Assembly: GCF_001623875.1 (NCBI RefSeq)
Contig: NZ_LWAE01000001.1
Coordinates: 372,001-436,000, forward strand
Direction of reading: 5' to 3'
DNA length: 64,000 bases
From: Clostridium magnum DSM 2767
Lineage (GTDB): Bacteria; Bacillota; Clostridia; Clostridiales; Clostridiaceae
Shown here: positions 43,064-53,864 of the stretch, piece by piece
Position numbering within the stretch: the stretch's first letter is position 1
Layout: every line of letters begins with the position of its first letter
Program-made: the position numbers and the translations under genes
Notes under the pieces: model-generated
Database searches by the model: none
Told to the model about the DNA's origin: nothing
Seen by the model: only the letters and a program-made list of their open reading frames with translations

Positions 43064-43122
43064 ATAACCTTAATAGGCTACTAATGTAAGCGAACACGTT
43101 AATAGCCTATTAAGGTTATTTT
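43064..43122. other. Hairpin upstream of the C_GCAxxG_C_C gene
   Basis: AAATAACCTTAATAGGCTA (about 43061-43081) and TAGCCTATTAAGGTTATTT (about 43104-43122) form a long perfect stem around a ~22-nt loop. It could terminate transcription entering from either side. Confidence 0.6.
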
Positions 43123-43198
43123 CTATTAGCTAAATTAAGTGGAAAAAAATAGCATTATGGTGTATAATTGAAAAAAATAATGATAAGAGGTGGAGATT

Positions 43199-43612
43199 AT
43201 GTTATTAGATAATGTGAAAAAGTATTATGGTAAGGAATATGATTTTAATTGTGCTGAAACTATGCTTTATGCTGCAAATGAAGAATATAACTTAAACTTA
43301 GATAAGAATGCATTAAAGACAATGGCAGCTTTTGGAGGCGGAATGGCAATTGAAAGCATATGTGGTGCTGTAACTGGTTCTTTAGCTGTTTTAGGAATTA
43401 TGTTTACAAAGGAAAGAGCTCACGAAAGTGAAAAAATGAAACAACTTTCACAGGAATTTTTTAAAGGGTTCGAGGACAAACTAAATACAAGCAACTGTAA
43501 GGAGTTAAAGGAAAAGTATAGAAATGATGAGATAAGATGTAGTTCAATACTTTATGCTGCTGCAGAGGTTTTAGAAGATATTGTTGTAAAGGAAAGAAAT
43601 AGTGTGGACTAA
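43199..43612 (+). CDS. C_GCAxxG_C_C family protein
   Basis: About 137 residues. Conserved cysteines appear in the order of the C_GCAxxG_C_C family: FNCAE at the N-terminus, ICGAVTGS in the middle (the signature), SNCKEL and IRCSSI. The family is small, cytosolic, common in anaerobes and of unknown redox or metal function. A GTG three codons upstream overlaps the GAGGTGGAG site, so ATG 43199 is preferred. The DNA glycosylase gene follows 15 bp later and is probably co-transcribed. Confidence 0.85.
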   Translation: MLLDNVKKYYGKEYDFNCAETMLYAANEEYNLNLDKNALKTMAAFGGGMAIESICGAVTGSLAVLGIMFTKERAHESEKMKQLSQEFFKGFEDKLNTSNCKELKEKYRNDEIRCSSILYAAAEVLEDIVVKERNSVD

Positions 43613-43627
43613 GAGGAGTGAACTGTA

Positions 43628-44539
43628 ATGGACTTTAGCCATGTAGAAGGTTTTGCAGATCATGTAGTAATAAGAGATGTTAGAAACTTTGAATTAGCAC
43701 ATATTTTCGAATGTGGTCAATGCTTCAGATGGAATAAGCAGGAGAATGGAAATTATATTGGAGTAGCCTTTGGAAAGGTAATAGAAGTAGAAAAAAGAGA
43801 AAATGATGTGATAATCTACAATACAACAGAAGAAGACTTTAAAAATATATGGGCTGATTATTTTGACTTATATAGAGACTATGGTGACATTAAAAATATA
43901 TTAAGCAAAGATCCTCTTCTAGAAAAGTCAGTGCTGTTTGGAAATGGAATAAGATTATTAAGACAGGACCCGTTCGAATTAATTGTATCTTTTATAGTAT
44001 CTGCTAATAATAGAATACCTATGATAAAGAGGGCCATTGATAAGATAAGTGTTAAATGGGGAGAGGTTATTGAATATAAAGGTAAGGAATATTATGCATT
44101 CCCAAGTATTGAACAGTTAAGTGCGGCATCACAAGAAGAAATTGAAAAGTGCGGTACTGGTTTTAGGGCTAAATATATAAAAGACACAGTAAATAAGATT
44201 TATTTAAATAAAATAGAACCTAGCGGTGAGTATGACGAAAAGTACAGCATAGAGTGGATTAAAGAACAGAATGACGATGAATGCCATAAGGAATTACAAA
44301 AGTTCATGGGAATAGGACCTAAAGTAGCTGATTGTATAATGCTTTTTTCAATGCAAAAGTATTCAGCCTTTCCTGTAGATGTATGGGTAAAAAGAGCAAT
44401 GCAGCATTTCTATTTGGCACCAGACGTATCTCTGAAAAAGATAAGAGAATTTGCAGTAAATAAATTTGGTGAATTATCAGGATTTGCACAGCAATATTTA
44501 TTTTACTATGCTAGAGAAAATAACATAAATGTGGAATAA
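43628..44539 (+). CDS. ogg: 8-oxoguanine DNA glycosylase/AP lyase (OGG1-like)
   Basis: A 303-residue protein with an N-terminal OGG_N domain (FECGQCFRWNKQENGNYIG) and an HhH-GPD domain. The helix-hairpin-helix and active site are in KFMGIGPKVADCIMLFSMQKYSAFPVDVWVKR: the lysine of GPKVAD is the Schiff-base nucleophile and the aspartate of PVDVW completes the site. It excises 8-oxoguanine opposite C and nicks the strand. This is the OGG1 family seen in Clostridia, not MutM. AGAGGAG precedes the start. Confidence 0.92.
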   Translation: MDFSHVEGFADHVVIRDVRNFELAHIFECGQCFRWNKQENGNYIGVAFGKVIEVEKRENDVIIYNTTEEDFKNIWADYFDLYRDYGDIKNILSKDPLLEKSVLFGNGIRLLRQDPFELIVSFIVSANNRIPMIKRAIDKISVKWGEVIEYKGKEYYAFPSIEQLSAASQEEIEKCGTGFRAKYIKDTVNKIYLNKIEPSGEYDEKYSIEWIKEQNDDECHKELQKFMGIGPKVADCIMLFSMQKYSAFPVDVWVKRAMQHFYLAPDVSLKKIREFAVNKFGELSGFAQQYLFYYARENNINVE

Positions 44540-44549
44540 TTCATCTAAG

Positions 44550-44597
44550 AATCAAGCAGAGTTTGAAACTCCATCTGATTCAAGTTTTTACTTCATA
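44550..44597 (+). repeat. Small hairpin repeat, copy R6
   Basis: AATCAAGCAGAGTTT (44550-44564) and AAACTCCATCTGATT (44566-44580) pair with a few mismatches, followed by the tail CAAGTTTTTACTTCATAAT. The right half is nearly identical to copy R2 at 7567-7595. Only hairpin B is present. It directly follows the glycosylase stop. Confidence 0.6.
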
Positions 44598-44620
44598 ATA
44601 TGTTTTTCAAGTCTAGTACA

Positions 44621-44674
44621 AAAAAGGATTTAGTACTGAAAACAAATTTAATTTCAGTATTAAATCCTTTTTAT
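44621..44674 (+). terminator. Strong terminator downstream of ogg
   Basis: A 21-base arm starting AAAAAGGATTTAGTACTG (44621) pairs with an arm ending CAGTATTAAATCCTTTTT (44672) around a 10-nt loop. The following ~180 bp to 44857 is AT-rich without a gene. Confidence 0.88.
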
Positions 44675-44857
44675 TATAATTTATAAAAATGTACATAATA
44701 AGATAGACGAACTGAAAATTCAATTGTATTAATAGTAGAAGTAGTAAATGTAGCACTAATCGACCACTATATTAATTATATATTGAATATTACAAGATTT
44801 GACTTATAATTAGAGATAACTTTTAAAATATACATTTTTAAGGATTAGGGTGGATAT

Positions 44858-45580
44858 ATGTACAAAAAGTTTCATAAAGAAAGTTTAAACAAACTGTCGA
44901 AAAACAAATCATACATAATTCTTGGCTTGATTTTTATCTTTTTAATTTTTATAGCCTATGAGTACTATCATAGATATTTTTTGCTATTTAAAGATCCAGC
45001 TAAATTGAAAAAAATAATAATGTCCTATGGTAAATACAGCGTACTTGCTTTTTTTATTCTTCAAGTTATTCAAGTAGTTGCATTCTTTATTCCTGGAGAA
45101 ATTGTTCAAATTGCAGGTGGATATATATATGGTACCACTTTTGGAAGTGGATTATCACTTTTAGGAATAACAACAGGAAGCATGATGGTTTATTTTATTT
45201 CTAATTTTTATGGAAAACCATTAATTGATAAGATAATATCCGATAAGGATTTAAAGTTTTTTCAAAGGGTTTTAAATCTGGGAAAAATAAATTCTATAGT
45301 TTTTTTATTGTATCTGATACCAGGTATACCTAAGGATGTATTAGCATATATATGTGGGGTATCGAATATAACATTTAAGAATTTTATATTTTATTCTACT
45401 TTAGGAAGAATACCTGGCATCTTTATATCTGCTTATTTTGGAGCAAAAATTAATTCGGGAAACCGTATTACTTTAGTTGCTATAGGAATTGTAGCTGTAG
45501 TTTTATTTTTAATAGGCATATTTAAAGGAGAAAAAATAATATCAAGTATAGTTAGAAGTAATTCCTCTAAGGAAAGTTAG
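44858..45580 (+). CDS. TVP38/TMEM64 (VTT domain) membrane protein
   Basis: A 240-residue membrane protein with about six hydrophobic segments. The VTT/DedA-like core is seen in FFIPGEIVQIAGGYIYGTTFGSGLSLLGITTGSMMVYF and YLIPGIPKDVLAYICGVSNI, including the re-entrant glycine and proline residues. Family members are implicated in lipid scrambling or membrane homeostasis; the exact role is unknown. It is transcribed alone and its stop codon lies inside the terminator hairpin it shares with the convergent gene. Confidence 0.88.
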   Translation: MYKKFHKESLNKLSKNKSYIILGLIFIFLIFIAYEYYHRYFLLFKDPAKLKKIIMSYGKYSVLAFFILQVIQVVAFFIPGEIVQIAGGYIYGTTFGSGLSLLGITTGSMMVYFISNFYGKPLIDKIISDKDLKFFQRVLNLGKINSIVFLLYLIPGIPKDVLAYICGVSNITFKNFIFYSTLGRIPGIFISAYFGAKINSGNRITLVAIGIVAVVLFLIGIFKGEKIISSIVRSNSSKES

Positions 45581-45608
45581 GAATATCCTTTAGAGGAATT
45601 AATTTTTT
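45559..45608. terminator. Bidirectional terminator overlapping two stop codons
   Basis: TAATTCCTCTAAGGA (45559-45573) and TCCTTTAGAGGAATTA (45586-45601) form a ~15-bp stem. A seven-T run follows on the plus strand. The stop codons of both convergent genes fall inside it. Confidence 0.85.
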
Positions 45609-46236
45609 TATATATTACTCTCAATATTACACTCCAGCATAATACTAAGATTAATATAAGAATAGAACAGTGGAGAAAATATTCTTCAGGTAAAATATTA
45701 ATTACAGGATCTGTTTGTGGACTAAGAAGCCAATAATCATTATTAAAAAATATCTCATGAAACCTATCGAAAGACTTATTAAAGTTTATGAAAAATGCTG
45801 TTAATATAAGCAAGCAGCAGAAAAAAAGAAGATTTGAGCACCACTTTAAAGGTGAAAAGTCTCTATTTTTTTTCATGAAATATGCTCCAAGTGCAATAAA
45901 TAAAGTAGATATAAGGAGTATATAATCAAGGTTGGTAAATAGTTTTTTTACTTCTTCAAAGTGAATTATTCCTTCTCTGGATGAGATTAAAAGAGGAATT
46001 TTGAAGCCAGTAGGTTTAGGAGTATTGATATAGTTTATTAAATAATCATAAGTGGATTTAATTTGCTCTATATTTAAATTAGTATATTTTTCGATATTTA
46101 AATATTTTATATCGAAGTAATAAAGAGGTTTAAAGTTTAATGTAACCTTTACTGAAAATATAAAAACAAACAGAAAAAGAAAAATAGTTAATAATAGCTT
46201 GGAAAAATAATAGATGTAAGTATGTGTAGTTCTCAT
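45577..46236 (-). CDS. TIGR01906/DUF1461 family integral membrane protein
   Basis: A 219-residue protein with about four hydrophobic helices (12-31, 103-121, 133-152, 190-210). The motif SFDRFHEIFFNNDYWLLSPQTDPVINILPEEYF near residues 155-188 is characteristic of the TIGR01906/DUF1461 family, whose function is unknown in most bacteria. It converges on the VTT gene and their stops overlap by four bases. The ribosome-binding site is weak (GGGAG at a long distance). Confidence 0.8.
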   Translation of the reverse strand: MRTTHTYIYYFSKLLLTIFLFLFVFIFSVKVTLNFKPLYYFDIKYLNIEKYTNLNIEQIKSTYDYLINYINTPKPTGFKIPLLISSREGIIHFEEVKKLFTNLDYILLISTLFIALGAYFMKKNRDFSPLKWCSNLLFFCCLLILTAFFINFNKSFDRFHEIFFNNDYWLLSPQTDPVINILPEEYFLHCSILILILVLCWSVILRVIYKKINSSKGYS

Positions 46237-46454
46237 ATATCTTTAAAATCTCCCATAAATTTTGATTTTTTTATATTATTTGTATTATATCCATATAAAT
46301 AGATAATAATATAGAAGTATGCTTTTGTGTGTGAAAATTTTATGTATAAACAGTATAGTAATGTAATCAATAGAAATAAGGAGAAATATTTACTAATTTT
46401 ATTATAAATCGGCCTATTTGACAATAAACAATTTAATAAGTATGAAATTGGAGT

Positions 46455-46520
46455 TTGAAAATATAAAAACTATTGATTATTATAATAATTGTATTAGCAC
46501 TCAATCATGACGAGTGCTAA
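46455..46520 (+). promoter_or_regulatory. CIRCE operator and promoter of groESL
   Basis: TTAGCACTC (46494-46502), nine bases, GAGTGCTAA (46512-46520): a perfect CIRCE element, the binding site of HrcA. A fitting sigma-A promoter, TTGAAA (46455-46460) with a 17-bp spacer and TATTAT (46478-46483), lies just upstream, placing CIRCE at the transcript start. The stretch between 46237 and this site holds no gene. Confidence 0.95.
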
Positions 46521-46545
46521 CAAGATAAGTTAATAAATTATTTAA

Positions 46546-46863
<318 letters not shown>

Positions 46864-46887
46864 TTAAATTCTAAGCGTGTTAAATAG

Positions 46888-48546
<1,659 letters not shown>

Positions 48547-48556
48547 GATTAAAATG

Positions 48557-48592
48557 AAACGTCATGTGTTTTCACATGGCGTTTTGTTTTTA
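48557..48592 (+). terminator. Terminator of groESL
   Basis: AAACGTCATGTG (48557-48568) and CACATGGCGTTT (48573-48584) form a 12-bp stem with a TTTT loop and a following T-tract. Confidence 0.9.
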
Positions 48593-48615
48593 CAAAAATT
48601 ATTTATATAAGAGGA

Positions 48616-48648
48616 ATAAGATAACTTTATGTGGATAAGATAACTTTA
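48616..48648 (+). promoter_or_regulatory. Direct repeat upstream of the first pilin gene
   Basis: ATAAGATAACTTTA occurs at 48616-48629 and again at 48635-48648, 19 bp apart, 39-71 bp before the pilin start. It may be a regulator site or a transcribed leader repeat. No riboswitch is recognisable here. Confidence 0.5.
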
Positions 48649-48686
48649 AAGGATGGCAGCTTTAGCTTTAAGGAGGACAGTGTCTT

Positions 48687-49184
48687 ATGAAAAGAAAGGG
48701 ATTTACTCTAATCGAACTCATGATAGTAATTGCTATTATTGCAATACTTGCAGTAGTACTAATACCAAAATCTCAGCTTTTTAAGAATCAATCTAAGAAT
48801 GCAGGAGTAACTACAAATGTTAATACGGTAAGAGGATACTTAGAAACAAAGGTTTCAATTAATGGCTCAGCTAATTCATATTTAAGTGGCTCTGAGTTAA
48901 ATAGTGCAATGACTACAGCATTCATTTCAAATACTGATAATTCACAAAAATTAATTAATCCAATTAGCAGTAGTAGTGATGCTTTTACAGTCATTGTAGA
49001 TGGAGCTACCTTTACAGGAACAGGAATTCCGACAACAAGCATTTCATCTTCATATTCTGTTCCAAGTGTAGTGAAATCAACTACTTATGCAGGACAAGTG
49101 ATTGTAGATGTTCATACAGATGGGTATGTGGTATATGGCATAGATAATGCTGGATTGCCAACACAAGTATTTATAGTGAAGTAA
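48687..49184 (+). CDS. Type IV prepilin, probable major pilin
   Basis: A 165-residue prepilin. The short basic leader MKRKG is followed by FTLIELMIVIAIIAILAVVLIP, with Glu5 of the mature protein present; prepilin peptidase would cut after Gly5. The head ends with a GQVIVDVHTDGYVVYGIDNAG segment, shared with the large pilin at 54689. It is first in the pilus locus, with its own strong GGAGG site, and is separated from pilB by a hairpin structure, as expected for a highly expressed subunit. That it is the major pilin is inferred from position. Confidence 0.88.
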   Translation: MKRKGFTLIELMIVIAIIAILAVVLIPKSQLFKNQSKNAGVTTNVNTVRGYLETKVSINGSANSYLSGSELNSAMTTAFISNTDNSQKLINPISSSSDAFTVIVDGATFTGTGIPTTSISSSYSVPSVVKSTTYAGQVIVDVHTDGYVVYGIDNAGLPTQVFIVK

Positions 49185-49188
49185 TACG

Positions 49189-49298
49189 GATAAAGGGGTT
49201 GTTACACTAAAAATAAATACTACAATATACTGTGCTAATTTTAAACTTGCAAAACAATATATTGTATGTAAAGTTCTTAATATAACAGCCTCTTTATC
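49189..49298 (+). terminator. Long-range stem between pilin and pilB
   Basis: GATAAAGGGGTTGTTA (49189-49204) pairs with TAACAGCCTCTTTATC (49283-49298), with G-U pairs, enclosing ~78 nt that also has weak internal pairing. It starts four bases after the pilin stop. It probably reduces read-through into pilB; no long T-run follows. Confidence 0.5.
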
Positions 49299-49390
49299 TA
49301 TTTATACATGAATATTATATTAAAAAAGTATAAACTGGACTTCGATGATAGAAATTATAATTAATAATGATTTGAAGAGAGGTCTAAGAT

Positions 49391-51070
49391 ATGGCAAAGA
49401 TAAAAAAGCGTTTAGGAGAAATACTTATAGATGCAGGTGTTATAACTGAAGATGTATTACAAAAGGCTCTTATTATACAAAGAGATAGCGGTGGAAAGCT
49501 TGGCGAAGTACTTGTAGATAGAGGATTCACAACAAATGAACAAATAGTAAATGCAATAAAGCATCAATTAGAAATCCCCCTAATTGATTTAGATAGTATC
49601 AACATAAAACAGGACATTATAGATATTATATCTGTAAATATTGCAAAGAAGTATGAGGTAATTCCAATAGATATTTTAAATGGATCTTTATTAATTGCAA
49701 TGAGTGATCCCCTAAATTATTTTGCTATTGCAGATATTAAATTAGCCACAGGATATAATGTGAAGATAGCAATTGCACTCAGAAATAGCGTACTCGAGAA
49801 TATAGAAAAGTATTATGGAAGAAGTAGAGCTCAGGAAGCAGCACATAGTTATAGTAAAAATTATATTAATAAAAATGAGGATAAGGATAATGAGATAGTA
49901 GATGAAGCTTCTACACCTATAATAAAATTTTTGAATACAATAATCGAGAATGCCACATTATATAATGCTTCTGATATCCATATAGAACCAGATGAAAGAG
50001 AAATGAGAGTCAGATTTAGAGTGGATGGGATTTTAAGAGAAATTATGAAGGCAGATATAAATATGCTTGCCGCTGTAATAAGTAGAGTTAAAATAATGGC
50101 TAACTTAAATATAGCAGAAAATAGAATTCCTCAAGACGGTAGAATTATTTATAAATCAAGGAATAGAAGTATTGATATAAGAATCTCTACTGTGCCAACA
50201 ATTTCAGGAGAAAAAATTGTTATGAGATTGCTGGATAAAAATAATTTTTCAATGGATTTAGAAAAACTTCAATTAGGGCAAGTTGACTTAATTAAATTAA
50301 AGAGAATGATATCAAAGCCATATGGAATCATACTAGTAGCTGGACCAACTGGCAGTGGCAAAACAACTACAGTGTATTCAATTCTAAATGTTTTAAATGA
50401 GGTATCTAAGAATATAATAACAATCGAGGATCCAGTTGAATATAAATTAAAGAGCATAAATCAGATGCAGGTAAATACAAAAATAGGTTTTGATTTTTCA
50501 AGTGGATTAAGAAGTATACTTAGGCAGGATCCAGATATAATTTTTGTAGGAGAAATAAGAGACGGTGAAACAGCAGAAATATCTATAAGATCATCGCTTA
50601 CAGGACATATGGTCCTATCTACAGTGCATACGAATAGCTCAATATCTACTATTACCAGACTTTTAGATATTGGCATAAAGCCATTTTTAATATCAGCTAC
50701 TTTAATAGGAGTTATATCCCAAAGATTAGTAAGAAAAATATGTCCTAATTGTATTGAAAAATATATAAGTGATGAAAGTGAAATGAGGGTTTTAGGAATA
50801 GGTGAACCTGTTACTTTAAGTAGAGGAAAGGGTTGCAGCTTTTGTAATAATAGTGGGTACAAAGGAAGGATAGGTATATTTGAAATACTGGAAATAGATA
50901 AGGAGATAAAAAATCTTATAGATAATAATACTTCCGTTAGTATAATTGAAGAACTGGCTATAGAAAAGGGAATGAATGTTCTAAGAAAATCCTGCGTTAG
51001 TAAAGTTCTTCAAGGATTAACTACAGTTGAAGAGTTGCTTAGAGCAACCTATGGAGAAACAAGTCAATAG
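49391..51070 (+). CDS. pilB: PilB-type assembly ATPase 1
   Basis: A 559-residue GspE/PilB ATPase. Residues 7-30 and 36-59 are two MshEN-type motifs (RLGEILIDAG...Q and KLGEVLVDRG...Q) separated by five residues, the known c-di-GMP-binding pattern. The catalytic region has Walker A GPTGSGKTTT, the Asp box and Walker B (RQDPDIIFVGEIRDGETAE), the His box and a CxxC pair (CPNC...CSFC) for zinc. It drives pilin extrusion from the cytosol with PilC. A pilC gene follows directly. Confidence 0.94.
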   Translation: MAKIKKRLGEILIDAGVITEDVLQKALIIQRDSGGKLGEVLVDRGFTTNEQIVNAIKHQLEIPLIDLDSINIKQDIIDIISVNIAKKYEVIPIDILNGSLLIAMSDPLNYFAIADIKLATGYNVKIAIALRNSVLENIEKYYGRSRAQEAAHSYSKNYINKNEDKDNEIVDEASTPIIKFLNTIIENATLYNASDIHIEPDEREMRVRFRVDGILREIMKADINMLAAVISRVKIMANLNIAENRIPQDGRIIYKSRNRSIDIRISTVPTISGEKIVMRLLDKNNFSMDLEKLQLGQVDLIKLKRMISKPYGIILVAGPTGSGKTTTVYSILNVLNEVSKNIITIEDPVEYKLKSINQMQVNTKIGFDFSSGLRSILRQDPDIIFVGEIRDGETAEISIRSSLTGHMVLSTVHTNSSISTITRLLDIGIKPFLISATLIGVISQRLVRKICPNCIEKYISDESEMRVLGIGEPVTLSRGKGCSFCNNSGYKGRIGIFEILEIDKEIKNLIDNNTSVSIIEELAIEKGMNVLRKSCVSKVLQGLTTVEELLRATYGETSQ

Positions 51071-51100
51071 TAGAGTAAATAAATTTTGAAGGATGATTCT

Positions 51101-52294
51101 ATGAAGAAATTTATATATAAGGCTTGGGATCAACAGTTCAATATAGTAAAAGGAATTGAAGAAGGGGCTGATATTGAAAGAGTTATAGAAAATATAAAAA
51201 TGAGAGATTTGAAAATAATATATGTTAAAGAAAAAAATACTTTATTAAAGTTGGCACTTTTAAAGAGAACTTTGAATGATGAAGCCTTGGCTAATTTCTG
51301 TGGACAAATAGCAATGATTATAAACTCAGGTGTAAATATTTTAAATGGATTAGAGATTATGGAGCAGCAAGCTAAAAATAATAACATGAAAAAGATACTA
51401 AGTTCATTAATTGAAAGCATTAAAGGAGGAAATAGCCTGTCAGCAGCAATACAACAGACAGGAAGTTTTCCAACATTACTTATAGATATGCTTATAACAG
51501 GAGAGGTTAGTGGTAATTTGGACACAATACTTTTTAATATGGAAGGATTCTACATAATGGAGGCTAACATAAAAAGTAAGATTAAAAGTGCATCTATATA
51601 TCCATTATTAATTTTAATAGTATCAATTGGCATGGTGGTTTTTTTTGATTTTTTTATATTTCCAGATTTAAAGGATATGTTTACAGATGTAAGATTACCT
51701 CTAATTACTACATGGCTGTTGCAAATAATGAATTATATAAATAGCAATTATTTATTTATTATTATATTTGTAGTTTTAATAGTTATACTTATAAAATATG
51801 CTATAACTATACCTCAAGTTAAGTATATTATTGATAAAGCTAAGTTAAATATTCCTAGTATAGGACTATTAAATAAAAATATTATTACCTCAAGATTTAC
51901 AAGAAGTATGGGTATATTTCTAAAATCAGCAGTATCAATTGTAACAATAATGGACAATATGAAGGCCGTTATAAGTAATGAATTTATTTCTACAAAGATA
52001 GAGAATGCTAAGATTAAGCTTGAGGGTGGTATGAATTTTTCAGAAGCAATAGAAGATGAAAATGTTTTTGATCCTCTTGTAATACAGATGATGAAAGTTG
52101 GAGAGGAGACAGGAAGACTTGATGATATGATGCTAAAATTAGCTGATAAGTATGATGAGCGAGTAGATCTGCAGATTACCAGAATTATGGCTTTAATCGA
52201 GCCTGTTTTAACCTTAGTGATTGGAAGTATTGTAGGTATAGTAATAGTTGCAATGGCACTACCTATAATGCAAATGACTCAAAACATGAAATAA
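51101..52294 (+). CDS. pilC: Type IV pilus platform protein PilC
   Basis: About 397 residues with two GspF-type repeats (about 60-185 and 265-390) and three membrane segments (near 163-182, 213-233 and 366-390). It anchors PilB at the membrane. The frame opens at TTG 51086, but AAGGATG before ATG 51101 gives the family N-terminus MKKFIYKAWD. The gene follows pilB by 30 bp. Confidence 0.92.
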   Translation: MKKFIYKAWDQQFNIVKGIEEGADIERVIENIKMRDLKIIYVKEKNTLLKLALLKRTLNDEALANFCGQIAMIINSGVNILNGLEIMEQQAKNNNMKKILSSLIESIKGGNSLSAAIQQTGSFPTLLIDMLITGEVSGNLDTILFNMEGFYIMEANIKSKIKSASIYPLLILIVSIGMVVFFDFFIFPDLKDMFTDVRLPLITTWLLQIMNYINSNYLFIIIFVVLIVILIKYAITIPQVKYIIDKAKLNIPSIGLLNKNIITSRFTRSMGIFLKSAVSIVTIMDNMKAVISNEFISTKIENAKIKLEGGMNFSEAIEDENVFDPLVIQMMKVGEETGRLDDMMLKLADKYDERVDLQITRIMALIEPVLTLVIGSIVGIVIVAMALPIMQMTQNMK

Positions 52295-52402
52295 TGTAAG
52301 TCTTAAAGTACCTATAGATAAGTTGCTAAAAGTTTAATAATCTAGGGTATAGTCTCTGTTGTTAAATTATTAAGTTAACTATCTGTAATAGGAGGTAGAC
52401 AT

Positions 52403-53848
52403 ATGTTTTATAGAATAGTATTCAGCTTTAAAGAGAATTATGCAGATATTGCAGTTATACGGAGAGGGATTAATTCAATAAAAATAAAAAAAGCAATTAA
52501 AATACATGAGCATAGTGAAACTAATATATCATCTCCGAGCTATGCTTTTGAAGAAAGTCTAAATAAAATAAAGGAACTTAGGGAAAAAACTAAGATAAGA
52601 AACAAAGATGTAAATATAATATTAAATTGGGATAATATTATAACAAGAGTTATAGAAACCCCAATAATGAATAAAAAAGAATTAAAAAAGTTTATTGATA
52701 ATAACATAGAGGACTATTTCGCAGTCAGTATGAATGATTATTGCTATGATTATGAAGTTATATGTTTAGCCAAGAAAGGTGAAAAGGGAAAAATGTCAAT
52801 AATGCTAGCTGCAGTTCCTCGAAGCAAAGTGAAGGAAATATTAGATTTTATTAAATTATGTGGGCTAAGCCCTAAATCAATTGGAATATATCCTAATTAT
52901 ATATCAAATCTTTTTGATGATGAAAAAGATAAAAGCATAGCCGTATTAGATGTTAACAATAAGAAAAGTACTTTAACAATACTTGATAAAGGAGAAGTAT
53001 TTCTTTATTCTAATATTCCTAATGAAAGCTATGATTCTGATAGGGAACAGTTTGTTGAGTTGTATGAGAATCTGGAGTATTTTTTAAATTTTTATTCTAC
53101 AAGACACTTTGGAAACAGAGTTGATAGGATATATATTCTTGGTGAATTATATAATAATGAAAAACTTTTAAATTTAATAAATAGTCAAGTTTCCATGGAA
53201 GTTGTCAGTGGTCTAAGTGGTAGATTACTGGAACTAATTAAAAAGAGTCCTGTTAACGGAAATATATACTCCGATATTATAGGATCATATACTTCAATAA
53301 AAAATATATATAATAAGAAAATTGATTTTGCGGATAAATTATTCAGAAGAGATAAAAAAGAAAGGTCTGTTAATAGATTAATACTATTAGAAATAGAGGT
53401 ATTTTCTATAATAACAATATTTGTTACTCTGCTATTTTTTATATATTCTAAAATAAGTATTCAAAGATATGATACAACCAGTATAGATAGAAAGATAAAT
53501 CTTATTAGCAGCATAGAAAATGAAGCTAAGGAATTGGAAAGTGAAAAACAGCTTTATGAGAATAAAATTGAAAATATGAAAAAAATTCAAAAGGATGAAT
53601 TTGATTATATTACAATATTTGATAGTTTAAGAAGAGGAATGCCTCAGGATATATTAATTAAAAGCATTACTGTAGATAAAGAAAATGTAAATATAACAGT
53701 TAGTATAAATAATAGTACCTTAGATGGTGCTAAGACAATCATTGCTCTAAATAAAATAAATATATTTGAACCTGTTGAACTCCCACAAATAAAACTTAAT
53801 GATGATTTAAAGGAACTTAGAGTTAGTCTCAAAATTAAGAAAACTTAG
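52403..53848 (+). CDS. PilM-PilN fusion protein
   Basis: A 481-residue protein. Residues 1-310 resemble the actin-like PilM fold (PIMNKKELKKFIDNNIEDYF, SIAVLDVNNKKSTLTILDKGEVFLYS, RIYILGELYNNEKLLNLI), though the nucleotide site is weak. A membrane helix follows (about 331-350), then a coiled coil and a small domain (FDYITIFDSLRRGMPQDILIKSITVDKENV...), as in PilN. Separate pilM and pilN genes are usual elsewhere; here they appear joined. It would link the cytosolic ring to the PilO-like protein encoded 16 bp downstream. Confidence 0.75.
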   Translation: MFYRIVFSFKENYADIAVIRRGINSIKIKKAIKIHEHSETNISSPSYAFEESLNKIKELREKTKIRNKDVNIILNWDNIITRVIETPIMNKKELKKFIDNNIEDYFAVSMNDYCYDYEVICLAKKGEKGKMSIMLAAVPRSKVKEILDFIKLCGLSPKSIGIYPNYISNLFDDEKDKSIAVLDVNNKKSTLTILDKGEVFLYSNIPNESYDSDREQFVELYENLEYFLNFYSTRHFGNRVDRIYILGELYNNEKLLNLINSQVSMEVVSGLSGRLLELIKKSPVNGNIYSDIIGSYTSIKNIYNKKIDFADKLFRRDKKERSVNRLILLEIEVFSIITIFVTLLFFIYSKISIQRYDTTSIDRKINLISSIENEAKELESEKQLYENKIENMKKIQKDEFDYITIFDSLRRGMPQDILIKSITVDKENVNITVSINNSTLDGAKTIIALNKINIFEPVELPQIKLNDDLKELRVSLKIKKT

Positions 53849-53864
53849 AGGGATGTGAATCCAA

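Noticed and set aside
46233-46424. Minus-strand 63-codon ORF upstream of the DUF1461 gene
   Set aside because: It would start at TTG without a ribosome-binding site. Its four-base overlap with the next gene is tempting, but the composition looks like AT-rich intergenic DNA.
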